From the NCBI RefSeq assembly GCF_029227915.1, contig NC_079876.1, positions 28,183,828 to 28,247,827 of the forward strand: a stretch of DNA of 64,000 nucleotides, read 5' to 3'. This document shows, piece by piece, positions 1 through 11,240 of this stretch (the first letter of the stretch is position 1; every line of letters starts with the position of its first letter). The notes beneath the pieces were generated by a model that worked only from the letters and a program-made list of their open reading frames with translations, made no database searches and was not told where the DNA came from. This DNA comes from Hydractinia symbiolongicarpus (taxonomy: Eukaryota > Cnidaria > Hydrozoa > Anthoathecata > Hydractiniidae). Both the position numbers and the translations under genes were made by a program.

Positions 1-97
1 CACTTTCGCAACTCATACGGCACTTTCACCACCTTATTTATGGCACTTTTACCACCGCGCCTATGGCACTTTCGTCCCCAGGCACTTTCGCAACCCG
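1..97. repeat. Tandem GGCACTTT motif array
   Basis: Five near-copies of a motif that reads GGCACTTTCGCAACC or a close variant start at about 1, 19, 42, 65 and 81, spaced 16-24 bases apart. The same motif recurs at 6041 and 6451, and inverted at 5864-5880 and 6621-6632. No other stretch of the window shows it. It looks like a terminal or subterminal repeat of a DNA element, but the array starts at the window edge, so its true left limit is unknown. Confidence 0.6.
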
Positions 98-3000
98 AGG
101 GCTCCCTACGCGCATGCGCGGATATCTCGTTTTGCAAATTTTTAAAAACATAAGCGGGGACATATATTTATTTCATTCTGCTAGCAGCTTTTGACCAACT
201 GTTTATACTGTTTTTAGTAAGTTATTGAAGTTATTTCTTATATTAAACGTCTAACAAACTTTGTTGTAAGTTAACACATATTTCTCTATGGTTTATAGTA
301 GTTTGACTTTACAGCGAGCAACAGAAAGCTTTGCTACCAAGCTAGCTAGAGCTGGCTCATCTAATGAGCTGTATTGAAAATACACATATTTCTTCATGGT
401 CTAAAGTATTTTGTCTTTATAGCTAGCTAGCTAGCTAGCTGAGAGATAATAAAGTCTCACTTGTCAGTCTCATTATTGACAGCAGGCTTTAACGTTAAGT
501 AGTAGTAGTATATATATATATAGCTATATATATAAGAGAAAAATTGCACTGGAAATGTTATTTCTCTCAAGTATATATTATCTTTTTTGTTTCTTGATCA
601 TTGCAGTGTTCTTAAAGGGAAATATAAATGTTAGGTATTGCCGGAACTATACGTCTGACGTTTTCTGAAAGAGGGTGCCGATAAGCCGCAAACGCCCGCA
701 TATATACAGGCGAGTTCGGGCGACTTTTCAAGTAAAATTGGCGGCTGTCCCCCAAACCGCCCGCACTTTGAACTCGCCCGGAACATTCCTGAAATGCAAT
801 TCCTTGTAATAAACCATGCAGACGATGATTGGGAAGAAGGCGCTTGAAGAGAAAGGAGGTAATAAAGTTTATATAAACTTTATTAACTCCTTAACTTTAT
901 TATAAAATAAACTTTTTCAAAAACCATCAAAAACAGTTCTTCTAAGAACTTTGCTACCACATAGTAAGTTTATTTTAATTTTTATAGTTTTTTTGAATCA
1001 TATATTATTGTTGTTGTTTTTTTTTTTCGGGCATTGTTCGGGCCTATGCAGGGTGTTTCGGGCGAATACTTGAATTTTTTTCAAAACGCCGAACTCGCTT
1101 GAATACACCCGCACTTTTTACGGCGTATTCGGCTTATGGACGCCCTAGTGTTTTCTGATAGCTACCTTCTCATCTAAAAACCAAGGATATATGTTTTTAC
1201 GTATGTAGTTCAGTTCCTGAATTATGGCACTGATGACAGCACATAAATTTGTCAAAAATAAATTTGCAGAAAATACTAAGTAATTCTTAGTATTGAAATA
1301 AGTCGGATTGGTTCTGAATTTAACATGTGCTTTATAACAAGTTTTTATAACACTAAGGTTTGGAAAAATTGAGAACTGATCCGACCTGTGTTATCAGTTA
1401 CCCCAAGTTGACCGAGGTTTTGAATAGTCGAGAATGGTCGAAACGGTTCGGCTTCTACCACCGCGGGTCGGGTCAGGCATTCTTTTTGTCCTGCTTTCTG
1501 CGAAAGCAGTTATCGCTAGCCATGCCATGATGCAAGTAGTATGTGTTATCTTGTGTTGTCTTGTTATTTCTACTGTATTTTTAAGGTATTTTTTTCAGCA
1601 GTGATTTATTGTTCCACCTATCTGATTGGTTAACGTTGTATTTTTGTCTGTAGCTAGCTATCTAGTGACTTATTTTACTAGAGTACTTAAGCTTGCTAGA
1701 TTTCTTTGTTTATATTTTAACTATGGGCTCTTCTAACATGTGTCTGGCATGTGAAAAAGATGCTAATGAGCTACAACTTTCTACAAATGCTATTTTCCAT
1801 TGAGTTCTTCAAACAATAGTACAATAGTCAGTGATGGACAACAAGGGTTATAAAATGAATCTTGAATTCTTCCAGTCAGAATGTCACATGGTACAACTTT
1901 CAGTTGAGGGAAAGCATGGACCTTTCACAGTCAAACTCTCACAGAAGAAGCTTTAATTATTCAAGAACTACAATTATATATCTGAATTAAAGTAAGACTA
2001 AATTAGCAAAAACACACCTAAAACTACACAATATGACAGGTTTGAAGTTAAAACACAAAGATTCTACAAGAAATTCAGCCCCTATTTATAAAAAGGTGAC
2101 TGCGTGAACAGCGTGTTTTCCCTCAATTCATAATGGCTACACTAAAAAATACAGACATGTATTTGGTTGAAAAGTATCACGTCCCCCCCCCCCCCCTCTG
2201 GTTTGTACACAATAAAAATTGTTTTTGATGTACACATAGAAAAAAACTTCACTGTCATAAGTTATCAAACGCCAGCTCACTTTAAATTCTTTCTTTTAGA
2301 CAACATAAGGTTAAAAGAATATTTTTTAAAGTCTTTTATTCATCTTTTACTTATGTTTTGTAAGAAATTGTTGATTAGGCCACCGGCGAAAATATGTTTG
2401 GTTAGCATCATTTCTAATTACAAAAGTGAGTCGGTCGGTCGTGTAAAAATTTTTCCTGAAAAATTACAAAAATACTATATTTCGAAGCCATATTTTGTTA
2501 TTCGTTTTAAATGTACGCCAGCTGTATTTTTAGCCTTCATTTCAAGTTTGATTTTTATCAGTCAGTGTTGTTCCCATGGTTTTCGCTTGTATTGTCGTAT
2601 AAATGCGAAGCAGAAAAATATAGCACTGAGTAGTGCAGCGCAGTCCCCTATCGAAATAACATTCGGACATAACGACTGTAATTGGGAGGACCACTGAAAA
2701 GGTAAATGGTGGATTTTGTTGTGTGTTGAAGTTTGTTCGTGGATTGTTTGGCTTATTTTTTACAAATTTACTAACTCCCTGACTCGACTTTCGCCTTTCA
2801 AAGTGAGTCGGTGGGGTGACTCTAACCAATTATATTTTTGAGGGTGGCCTTAGCATGTGCAATGATCTAGTGACTCATCTAGACAAACTTGTTTCAGAAC
2901 TAGCAAAGCAATTAATGCCTCACCTATTATCTCATTTCCCAGAAATGGGCATGTTTGCATGCACAGGAGTTTTCATATGCTTGTGTTGGTGTTTTGTTTT

Positions 3001-3224
3001 CTTAAAGAGCTCAAAATTTTATAAAGTGTTTATGATCCAGCTTTCAGTTGGTATTCTGTTAATTTGAAGACATGAATATACAGGTGCAAATCCTGTCTGG
3101 ATCTTCTATTTAGTTTTTATCAGACCAGTGTTTATTTAAGAATACCAAGGGCAATATATATATGTTTTTAAGTGTACTTTTTGCTATTAAAAAGTTTTAC
3201 CATGTTTCTGGTTGTTATTTTCTA
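98..3224. other. Non-coding stretch, no supported gene
   Basis: I see no recognisable protein, RNA gene or complete exon set. It holds the simple repeats at 419-532, a 14-base C run at 2183-2196 and several T-rich tracts. Open frames around 2167-2697 and 2816-3067 have no family resemblance and low-complexity composition. A short frame from 1722 (MGSSNMCLACEKD) could be an exon but has no support beyond being open. Confidence 0.6.
419..532. repeat. Simple repeats (GCTA)n and (TA)n
   Basis: A run of about five AGCT tetranucleotides at 419-441 is followed at 498-532 by GTA and TA repeats. These are microsatellites with no coding content. Confidence 0.9.
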
Positions 3225-3436
3225 TAGGGCAACCTTTATTGCTGACCCTAGTTGACCAGATCCTTTCTAGTCACTATGGGGCAACTTTTGTTGCTGACCC
3301 AAGTTGACCAAGGCTTCTAGACAGTCAACACAAAATGTTGCCCCATAGTGACTAGAGGGTGTTTGGTCAACTTGGGTCAACAATTAATGTTGCCCCATAG
3401 TGACTAGAGGATGTTTGGTCAACTTGGGTCAACAAT
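3225..3436. repeat. Imperfect inverted/direct repeat cluster (foldback)
   Basis: A block of about 50 bases containing CTAGTCACTATGGGGCAAC occurs forward at 3269-3287 and in reverse complement at 3337-3355 and 3388-3406. Flanking arms containing TTGACCAAG/CTTGGGTCAACA repeat the same symmetry. The block can fold into a long hairpin and resembles a small MITE or the end of a foldback element. It lies immediately upstream of the recombinase fragment. Confidence 0.7.
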
Positions 3437-4339
3437 ATGAATGTTTACAGAACACACAAAGATCTGGCGTTTGTTCTAATTTGACTCTGCAAGAGTTTAA
3501 CAATGGCTGCTGGGAAGGAGACATGTTCCGGATTCGTGTAAAGAAACATAAAACAGCTAGCGCTTATGGAACAGCTAAATTTTATCTTCAGCGCCATATT
3601 TACGATTACATAAAGATTTTCGTGGATAGCGTAGGAAGTCAAGTTATTGGACAAAGTCCGTACCTTTTTGTATCATTTAATGGTGGCCAAATGGACTCTG
3701 GACAGTCGGCAAATTAATGCTTCTTGGCAAAAAGCTGGAGTTTACGGCGGCGACAAGCATGCTCGGAACTTGACATGCACAATATTTAGAAAATCAGCTT
3801 CAACAGCGGTCCTAGAGCATCACCATCAGGGGTCGAAAGACGTGGCTGATTTGCTTCTGCATTCAGAGAAAACACAAAAAAAAATATTACGATGCTCGTC
3901 GGAGAGAGTTAAGCACAGCAAGAGGGGCGAAATGTGTCGGAAATTTAATAAGATACAAAGCTGTTGATCCGGAATCGAGTCCTGTTCCTGAAAAATCTTG
4001 TGTTGAAGCAATGACAGCCCAAGACGGAAATGGTCCACTGATGAAATTAAAGAAGTTGAACAAGTTTTTTAACGCGGAAATTAAGAAAGGGTTGTGTCTT
4101 TGAACCTAGTCGTGGAAAAAGAAAGTCATTTTAATTTGTTGTGTGGAAATCCGAATCGTATAATATACGATAAAGTTCGATCATTATGCAAAAAGATAAC
4201 TCTTGATCCCAATCAAACTTTGGGAGGGATACCAAAAGAAACGCTGGCGGAAAAAATAAAGAGATACGATGATACTGCAGGTTGCGATTTGCAAATGGTC
4301 GCTGAGGTTCCTGATGATAAAGAACTTGAGTCCTACTAA
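3430..4339 (+). pseudogene. Tyrosine recombinase (Crypton/phage-integrase-like fold), frameshifted
   Basis: The translated pieces, taken across three frame changes, carry the layout of a tyrosine-recombinase catalytic domain. NTQRSGV fits the first catalytic Arg box, VKKHKT the beta-hairpin Lys, LTCTIFRKSA the HxxR box (with Cys in the His place), and LLLHSEKTQKKYY the H/W-to-Tyr nucleophile box. The frame changes lie near 3700, at the A-run near 3885 (after which the frame reads KYYDARRREL), and near 4100. The C-terminal part ends at a TAA near 4339. Such recombinases drive Crypton and related elements. The N-terminal half and a start codon are missing, so this is a decayed copy. Assignment rests on the motif order; a captured host recombinase-like domain is the alternative. 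Confidence 0.7.
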
Positions 4340-6647
4340 GCATAAATGTTAATTAAGGCATTGACTTTATATAGCTTAAGCGCTTGAACATTTTCCTCCC
4401 TTAAATTTTAGGAATGTTAACCTTGTTTATCCTTGATGTTCTGTGATTTCCAAAGCTTTTCAACAATAACCAGGTCAATTTAATTTATGTGTATTCGATG
4501 GAAAAATAAGGTAATGCACGTACGTCTCTTGGTTTTAGTTAATTTTCAACTTTACTTTGCGTTATTCACCTGTATTTTTTATGTAATTCGTTTTCTCGAA
4601 CCATTTTTTGGTCCCCCTTAAATTAATTTTTTCCAATAACTAAATCTTTTTAGTGTCTATGTCTAAGAAAATAAATGTTCGAAAAATGAATACTGGTATG
4701 TAACGTAGCCACAAGTTTGGAAAAAACTATTCTTAAATAGTTCTCTTTACAAATACATCAACCTAATAAGTCGAGTTATTGAACAAGAACTATCAGCAAG
4801 GTTAAGTCAAGCCGACATACGAAATTTCTTTCAGTGAAACTTGATGGGTTGTAACAATTGAAAGTTTGCCTTAACTGGAACTAACATCTCATTTTTGTCT
4901 AAGTCCGAATTAACGAGAGCTTCGCTTAAGTCTTTAACTGTTTTCTCTGGTCCCTTGGGGGTTCGAGTTTCAGGAAATAACTGTATATATAAAAATTTCG
5001 GTTCTATATACCATTAAGTCGCGTTTGGTTGACTGGCGAAAGATTTCACTTATCCAATGTAACATTTAGTCTTATCTATTTTTTTGAGTTAACGCTTTAT
5101 GTATTCTCTATTAGTCAGTTAGTCTCCGTTCTTCCTTTGTGACGCCTAAGTGTTAGAACTGGGCTAACGCAAGTCTTGGCTACTACTTCTGTTGGGAAAT
5201 TGCCTGTTAATGGGCTTCACACGATAAGTTTTTTATCGAGCGCTCATAGCGTTTTTATATAGGACTTCTAATACTGGAAGGCACTCCACCCTAAAATAAA
5301 TTTTGGACGTTAGGTAGACTGCAAAGTTAAACTCCGCGAGGTTTTAAGACTCATTTACTTGTTCTTATAGTAGATATTAATAAACATTGTTAACCCTTCG
5401 CTACTATTTGTTTTTGCTAAATAATACCTTTCCTCACATCAAAATATCGCGCTTTTTTCTGAAAAGTGAAAGAACGTACTAGAAATTATCTTATCAGTAA
5501 AGTAATCATTTCCAAGTAAAGGCAGGTGGTACATTTTTTGCTCGTCTGGTATAATTTCTCCGGTACCCTTATGATCTACAATAATTTCTTAGATATCAAG
5601 TTTTGCATGCAAACATTATAATAGGTTAGCTAACACTAAGCAAAATAAGCAATAAAAATAGTTATAAAAATAATTTCAGTCCTTAAATATTATTGTCAAT
5701 GTCGTTTCACAGAATTTTTGACCAAAATTTGCAAAATTTGAGAAATTCGCAAAAGTTAGGTTTCGCGACAATAAATCCTAAAGCAAATATTAAAAAATTA
5801 TGCAACTTTTTACTAACATATTATCCGAACAACATAATAGCGTAGGCATTAATACATCCTATAGGTGGTAAAAGTGCCATTTTATAGCAAAGAGAATGTT
5901 GGTTTTAATGTAAAAACAATAATTCCAGGTAATAGTTTTATATTTTTACTCACACTAGTGCTAACATTGTATGTAAGAAAAGCGAAGTAAATTCCTTGTA
6001 AAAATATGGGTGTGGTCTGTGACCATGCATTTCTCAAATATGGCACTTTCGCAACATCTGCAAAATTCGGACCAAGGCCTAAAATCAATCATTTTCGACA
6101 TGAAAACATTCTTATCAGAAGTTAATTTTTTGCTTAGGCTTAGAAAATAGATTTGGCCATTAAATGGCCAAGTTATAACTATATTTGATTTCTTTTGCGG
6201 ATTTTATAGCATATTAAGGTAAAAAAACACGAAAAACGCTTTGTTTCAAAATACGAGGTTGAACATTGGGTTAAATATGTATACTCGATCTTCACCTTAC
6301 CTATAAAATCGTAAAAAATCAAAATTTGGGCAAAAAACTATAAAGTGGTTATTGGAAGGGTAAAAGTAACACCAAGTGGTTCTAAAAGCTTGAGCGAATG
6401 GAGCCGTATGGACCAAAAACACTTTTAGGGAATTTGGAACCACGGATTCTGGCACTTTTAAAACCTGGGCAGTCATCTTTTGGCTCAGATTTGTTAGATT
6501 TTCCGCAATAATAAAAAATTATCACTGTTCTGCAGCATTTACACAATGTACATCATAAAATGATTGGACTGGATATGGTAGCGCAATTATAGGTACTTAT
6601 TATGCGCATGTGAAGTTTAGGTTGCGAAAGTGCTACAAAACGCATTT

Positions 6648-6649
<2 letters not shown>
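4340..6649. other. Non-coding stretch with dispersed GGCACTTT motifs
   Basis: There is no coding region I can support. Copies of the GGCACTTT motif lie at 5864-5880 (inverted), 6041, 6451 and 6621 (inverted). The rest is AT-rich sequence with no similarity to other parts of the window. Confidence 0.6.

Positions 6650-6704
<55 letters not shown>
6650..6704. repeat. (GA)n microsatellite
   Basis: An uninterrupted run of about 27 GA dinucleotides, directly 3' of the last inverted GGCACTTT motif. Confidence 0.97.
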
Positions 6705-6711
<7 letters not shown>

Positions 6712-6974
6712 GTGGTAAAGTTTTGTTAGCTAATACTTTCTTATTTTATGTAAATAATTTTTTAGGTCTGGATTTTATAGAAACGAATGTATACTGATTT
6801 CTGATAGGATAAGCACTGAACTTACGGCATCCTGCTCCCAGGTTGCAACACATCCATATGGGGTTACTTCTTCTGAATGTAATAAGGAATTAAATGATCA
6901 ATTTGAGACTGACCAATCACATGATTCTACATATAATTTACAAAATTCTCTGAAAATGTCTGTGATATTAGAAT

Positions 6975-8480
6975 CAAAAATCCTTTCAATCTATTGATAG
7001 GATATTTGAACATAAATAGTTTAAGGAAAAAATAATTGACTTAAGGGAAATCTTTGTGAAATTTGCTCCAGATTATTTTGTATTATCTGAAACAAAATTA
7101 GATAGTACTTTTCCAAATAGTCAATTTACTATTGATGATTATGAATTAAGATCTAGAAAAGATCGGGATAAAAATGGGGGTGGGCTAATTGAGTATGTAA
7201 AAAAGGGAGTGGTTTGTAAGCAAATAAACATAGCTAACTTTACAAGTAATAAAATTATATGTTCTGAGCTAAACATCAGAAACAAAAAATGGATTATTAT
7301 CACCCTTTATCGTCCACCACGTCATTCTAATCTTTAAAGTTTCTTTGAAGATTTGGAGAAAATTCTAAACAAAACACTCTCATTTTGTGATGACATCATT
7401 GTGATGGGGGACATCAACATTGATACTCATAATAAAAATAAAATAATAAATTATCATTACATAACTTCTCCTTGCGATACTTTTGACCTAAAAAACTTAG
7501 TCAAAGACAAAACATGTTTTGCAAGTGAACAAGGAACATCAATTGATGTTATTTTAACAAATAAACAAAGGTCTTTTCAAAACACTATGCTCAGTGACCA
7601 TCATCTGATGATTACAACTTTTCTAAGATCTCATCTGGTAAGATTGAAACCAAAACTAATTGTTTATAGAAGTAACAGAAAGTTTGATAAGAGAAAGTTT
7701 CTTTCTGATGTTAAGAATACACGTTTTGATTTTAATGAAAATGACCCTGCTTCAAATTACGACCACCTGACAAAAACGTTTAGTTCTATTATTGAAAAGC
7801 ATGCCCCTTTAAAACAGAAACTGCTCAGGGGAAATGAAGCACCTTTTATGAATAAAGAACTTAGGCAAGCCATTTATACCAGGTCAAGATTTAAAAATCG
7901 ATACAATAAAGATCCTACTGAAGAAAACAAGATTAAATATAAAAAACAACGAAATAAGTGTGTTGGCCTCAGAAAGAAAGCCATAAAAATGTATTTAAAA
8001 AATGTTATAGATTCTGGGATTGTAGAAAATAAAACTTTTTGGAAAACTATTAAGCCGTTTATAACCAATAAAAGTAGTTTGAACAATGATAACATTATGA
8101 TTATCAAAGATGGTGCTCAGATAACCAATGACAGTGAGCTTTCTGAATTATTTAATGATCACTATATAAACATTGTAGAAAAAAGTAGTGGAACCAAGCC
8201 AATATCAATTGGTTATCGAAATTCCTTAGACAAAGAGAGACTAATTAACTTTCAACGCAGCGAAACAAACAGGCCAGTACGAAGTCAATATGTAAATAAT
8301 CTTAAAACATTGAACTTTATTACTAAAAACTTTGGGGAAAAATGTCTTCGCTCATTGGGGCCTAAAATTTAGAATACTTTACCTTCCGAATTGAAAAGTT
8401 GTAACAGCCTTAAAAAATTTAAAACGAAACTAAAGGAGTATGATTTCAGTGACTCGGTCCATTTAAATAATTTTTCATAA
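6975..8480 (+). pseudogene. CR1/Jockey-like LINE, internally deleted: endonuclease joined to C-terminus
   Basis: The 5' part is an apurinic-type endonuclease (EEP fold). GYLNINSLRK opens the domain, LSETKLD gives the catalytic Glu, MGDINID the Asp/Asn pair near 7405, and LSDHHLM the catalytic SDH near 7590. Two lesions break it: a frame change in the A-run near 7030 and a TAA at about 7335. The linker continues to SLDKERLINFQ at about 8250 and is then joined to a typical LINE C-terminal tail (FGEKCLRSLGPKI, stop in place of W, NTLPSELKSCNSLKKFK). Everything that should lie between, including reverse transcriptase motifs 1-7, is absent. The product cannot mobilise itself. It may have spread by trans-mobilisation or simply be a deletion derivative. 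Confidence 0.85.
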
Positions 8481-8650
8481 TTTTTATACATAACATAAAC
8501 TATAAAAAAAATTTTGTCGGATTTGATTAGTTTCCTGTATATTTATAAATATGTATTCATTTATTTTTTTATATCAAGAAATAGAAAAAAGATGAATAAA
8601 AAAATAAAGAGAAATAAAAAAAAAGAAAAAAGAAAAAGAAAAAAAGAATA
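8481..8650 (+). repeat. A-rich LINE 3' tail
   Basis: An AT-rich 3' UTR ends in about 75 bases of A-runs broken by G and T. It is followed by TAGTCAAACCCCCTTGCTGAC, which closely matches the 68-bp unit of the USP-LINE 3' UTR (see 15321-15567). The boundary is therefore a junction between two elements. Confidence 0.6.
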
Positions 8651-10059
8651 GTCAAACCCCCTTGCTGACATAAGCTGGAAGTTGTAGTGCTGACTGCGAT
8701 TTACCTAACCTCATAAAAACATTGCAAGATGGAATTGATGTAAAATGTATTGCTCATAATAACCCCCCCCAAAATAACCGTTTATTTTTTCTTGATGGCC
8801 CTGGTGGAACAGGAAAAACATATACGTATAACTACATCATAAAGGAGTTAAAGCGTACAGGCATGAAAGTTGGTACGTCTGCTTGGACAGGCATTGCAGC
8901 AACACTTTTAGATGGAGGAAGGACTGTTCACAGTCTTTTCAAGCTACCTGTACCAATTCTAGAGACAAGTACATGCAATGTCCCTCCTACCAGCAAGCAT
9001 GGCACTTTCCTAATGCAACAAGATCTATATATATTTGATGAAGCAACAATGATCCCAAAATATGCCCTTCAAGCTATTGAGGGCATGTTTAGGGATATAT
9101 CTAATGTTGATATCCTTTTTGGAGGAAAGATCATTCTTCTAGGAGGTGATTTTTGACAAATTTTACTAGTTGTAAAAAGAGCCAGACCTGCTGAAATTGT
9201 AGAAACATGTCTTAAAAGCTCTCATATTTGGCCCATGGTTCAGGTATTCCAGCTTGCAAATAATATGAGAGCTGGGCAGAATCAGCACATATTTTCAAAC
9301 TGGTTGTTACAACTTGGCAATGGCACTCTACCTGCAAAAGAATCAGAACCATTTAGAAATAGCATTGAAATACCAGATACTTGCATCATACGTGAGCAGG
9401 ATGACCAATCACATATTGATGTAGTATTTGGAGATGAAAACATTGATGACTTTGCAAGTAGAGTTATTCTGACTCCCACAAATGATGTTGCCCTTGATAT
9501 TAACAACAAGATACTAGATAAGATTCCAGGGCAAGTAGTAGCATATAACAGTGCTGACTCTGTTGTGTCAGATGACCCTGAAGAAATTGCACTTTATCCA
9601 GTCAAGTTTCTTAATTCAATTACACCTTCTAGAATGCCACCACACAACTTGCAATTAAAAGTGGGTGCGGTTATAATGCTTCTTCGAAATCTGGATTTGA
9701 AACATGGATTATGTAATGGCACTAGATTAATAGTACAACAATTAAGGCAAAATGTAATTGATGCAGAAATAATCACTGGTATTGCTATTGGAAAAAGAGT
9801 GCTGATAGCAAGAGTTCAATTGGTCTGCCTTTTTAATTATGAAGACGGCAGTTTCCTATTCGTTTGTCTTACGCTATGACATTTAATAAGTCTCAAGACA
9901 AACTTTCAATAACGTTGGGATTTATCTTCGTAGACCATGTTTCTCTCATGGACAATTATATGTTGCATTTTCAAGTGCACGCTCTTTTGAGAATGTCAAC
10001 GTGAAGATTCATCAAACAGAAACACAAGGATATGTCGAACATAAATGTTACAAGTGTTA
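8651..10059 (+). pseudogene. Helitron PIF1-like helicase fragment
   Basis: This is the helicase half of a Helitron Rep/Hel protein, used to unwind DNA during rolling-circle transposition. Walker A is GPGGTGKT at 8797-8820, followed by VGTSAWTGIAA and the Walker B-like YIFDEAT. GGKIILLGGDF is followed by TGA at 9154-9156 where an Arg is expected (DFxQIL). The frame then continues through NLANNMR-like, LTPTNDVALDINN and LNSITPSRMPPHNLQLK. After about 9825 a frame change leads to RPCFSHGQLYVAFSSARSF and a TAG near 10059. The Rep nuclease domain upstream is missing. It is clearly related to, but diverged from, the Helitron at 50939-55132, which lacks exactly the part preserved here. Confidence 0.9.
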
Positions 10060-11240
10060 GTATTATCTAATTTTTGCTTTCCCTTAATAAGAGAAAAAAT
10101 TGATAAACAATTTTGTTGAAAATTCAATGTTATTTACTTTGATTTTCCATTTTTGAAGCATAAAATTACTTTTTTGCAATGAGAAATAAAAAAAAAAATT
10201 TTTCCCCTCTTTTATTTTATTAAATTTTGGCATTATAATGATAAGTATGCGTAAAATCTTCGCAATTCGTCAAACTTAATTTAAAAAAAATTAGTGTTAG
10301 ACCTTTGTGAAATTTTCTTTTTCTTTTTGTCCTAAATAAAGTATTATGTTAATTCACAGCACCAGACAGGATGAGATGATTCCTGTGCAGGATGAGATGA
10401 TTCTTGCAAGAAGAATGCCGTGGATTAACATTTACTTTAAAATTGCACACAGGTGGTTTTTGAAAAGTACTTTTGTTAAAAATGGAATTTCAATGCATCA
10501 GTCATACGAAATAAAATGATAACCAAAAAGATCTGTCAATATATAAATAACAATTAAATATACAGAAACTTCAACATTTACAATCATTATTTTACTTTAT
10601 AACCTGCTTTATACTGCTTCTCAAAAGTCACCAACTGTTAGAAAGTCACCAACTGTTGGAAAGCCTGTGTAAATATCTGTCTAGGCAAGTGCAATGTTAA
10701 GATCCTGATAACTTTAATGTGTGTGCAAGCCTAAAAAGGGTAGAATCATAAAAACCTAGCTTTATGTCTTTTTAGGTGAAGTGCAAAGACCTATGGCCTT
10801 AAATGTACGGCTTAAAAATTTCATTTATGTTACAAAAAATATGATTTAATGGACCGTTGTTTTATTTTTATGTTAGGTCCTTGAAGAAAAATGCTTTCAT
10901 TTTAAAATTAATTCCAGTGAAGTGTTTTCTTCATGTATCTAAATAAATTTACAAGATCTGTTTTTTTAAGTTTTCCTCTACAACTTCTTACATTAATCCA
11001 AGGCATTTTAATTAAAAGAAAGAAACCTCAGAACTTGACTAAAAGTCACTGAGAAAACCACGTTGTGATTTGCAAGATGTCCTGTTTTTATGATTTTCTT
11101 TATAATTTCTCACATTAAAGTACTTTTCATGAACTAAAAGCCAAGTCATTTCAATTAAGAGTAAGAAACCTTAGAAGTAAACTGAGAAAGGTGTAATTTG
11201 CAAGTAATTTAACAATTTATTTTGTAGGTATATAAACAAT
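10060..11240. other. Non-coding stretch with a diverged direct repeat
   Basis: No gene is seen. Sequences near 10999-11085 and 11139-11205 are diverged direct repeats (AATTAAnAGnAAGAAACCT ... TTTGCAAG). The stretch ends just upstream of the first exon of the coiled-coil gene, so part may be its promoter or 5' UTR; a possible splice acceptor TTTTGTAG lies at about 11227. Confidence 0.5.

Larger units (their letters stand above)
81..6634. mobile_element. Candidate DNA element bounded by inverted GCACTTTCGCAAC motifs
   Basis: The left end reads GGCACTTTCGCAACC followed within 35 bases by GCGCATGCGC. The right end, reverse-complemented from 6634, reads GCACTTTCGCAACC followed by CATGCGCA at similar spacing. 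These matching inverted ends enclose a degraded tyrosine-recombinase gene at 3430-4339. Known Crypton elements usually lack inverted repeats, so either this is a different element type or the recombinase lies inside it by chance. No target-site duplication could be fixed because the left edge touches the window start. Confidence 0.35.

Noticed and set aside
2167-2697. 176-codon open frame starting in a C-run
   Set aside because: The frame depends on a homopolymer, starts from a doubtful codon and shows no family pattern.
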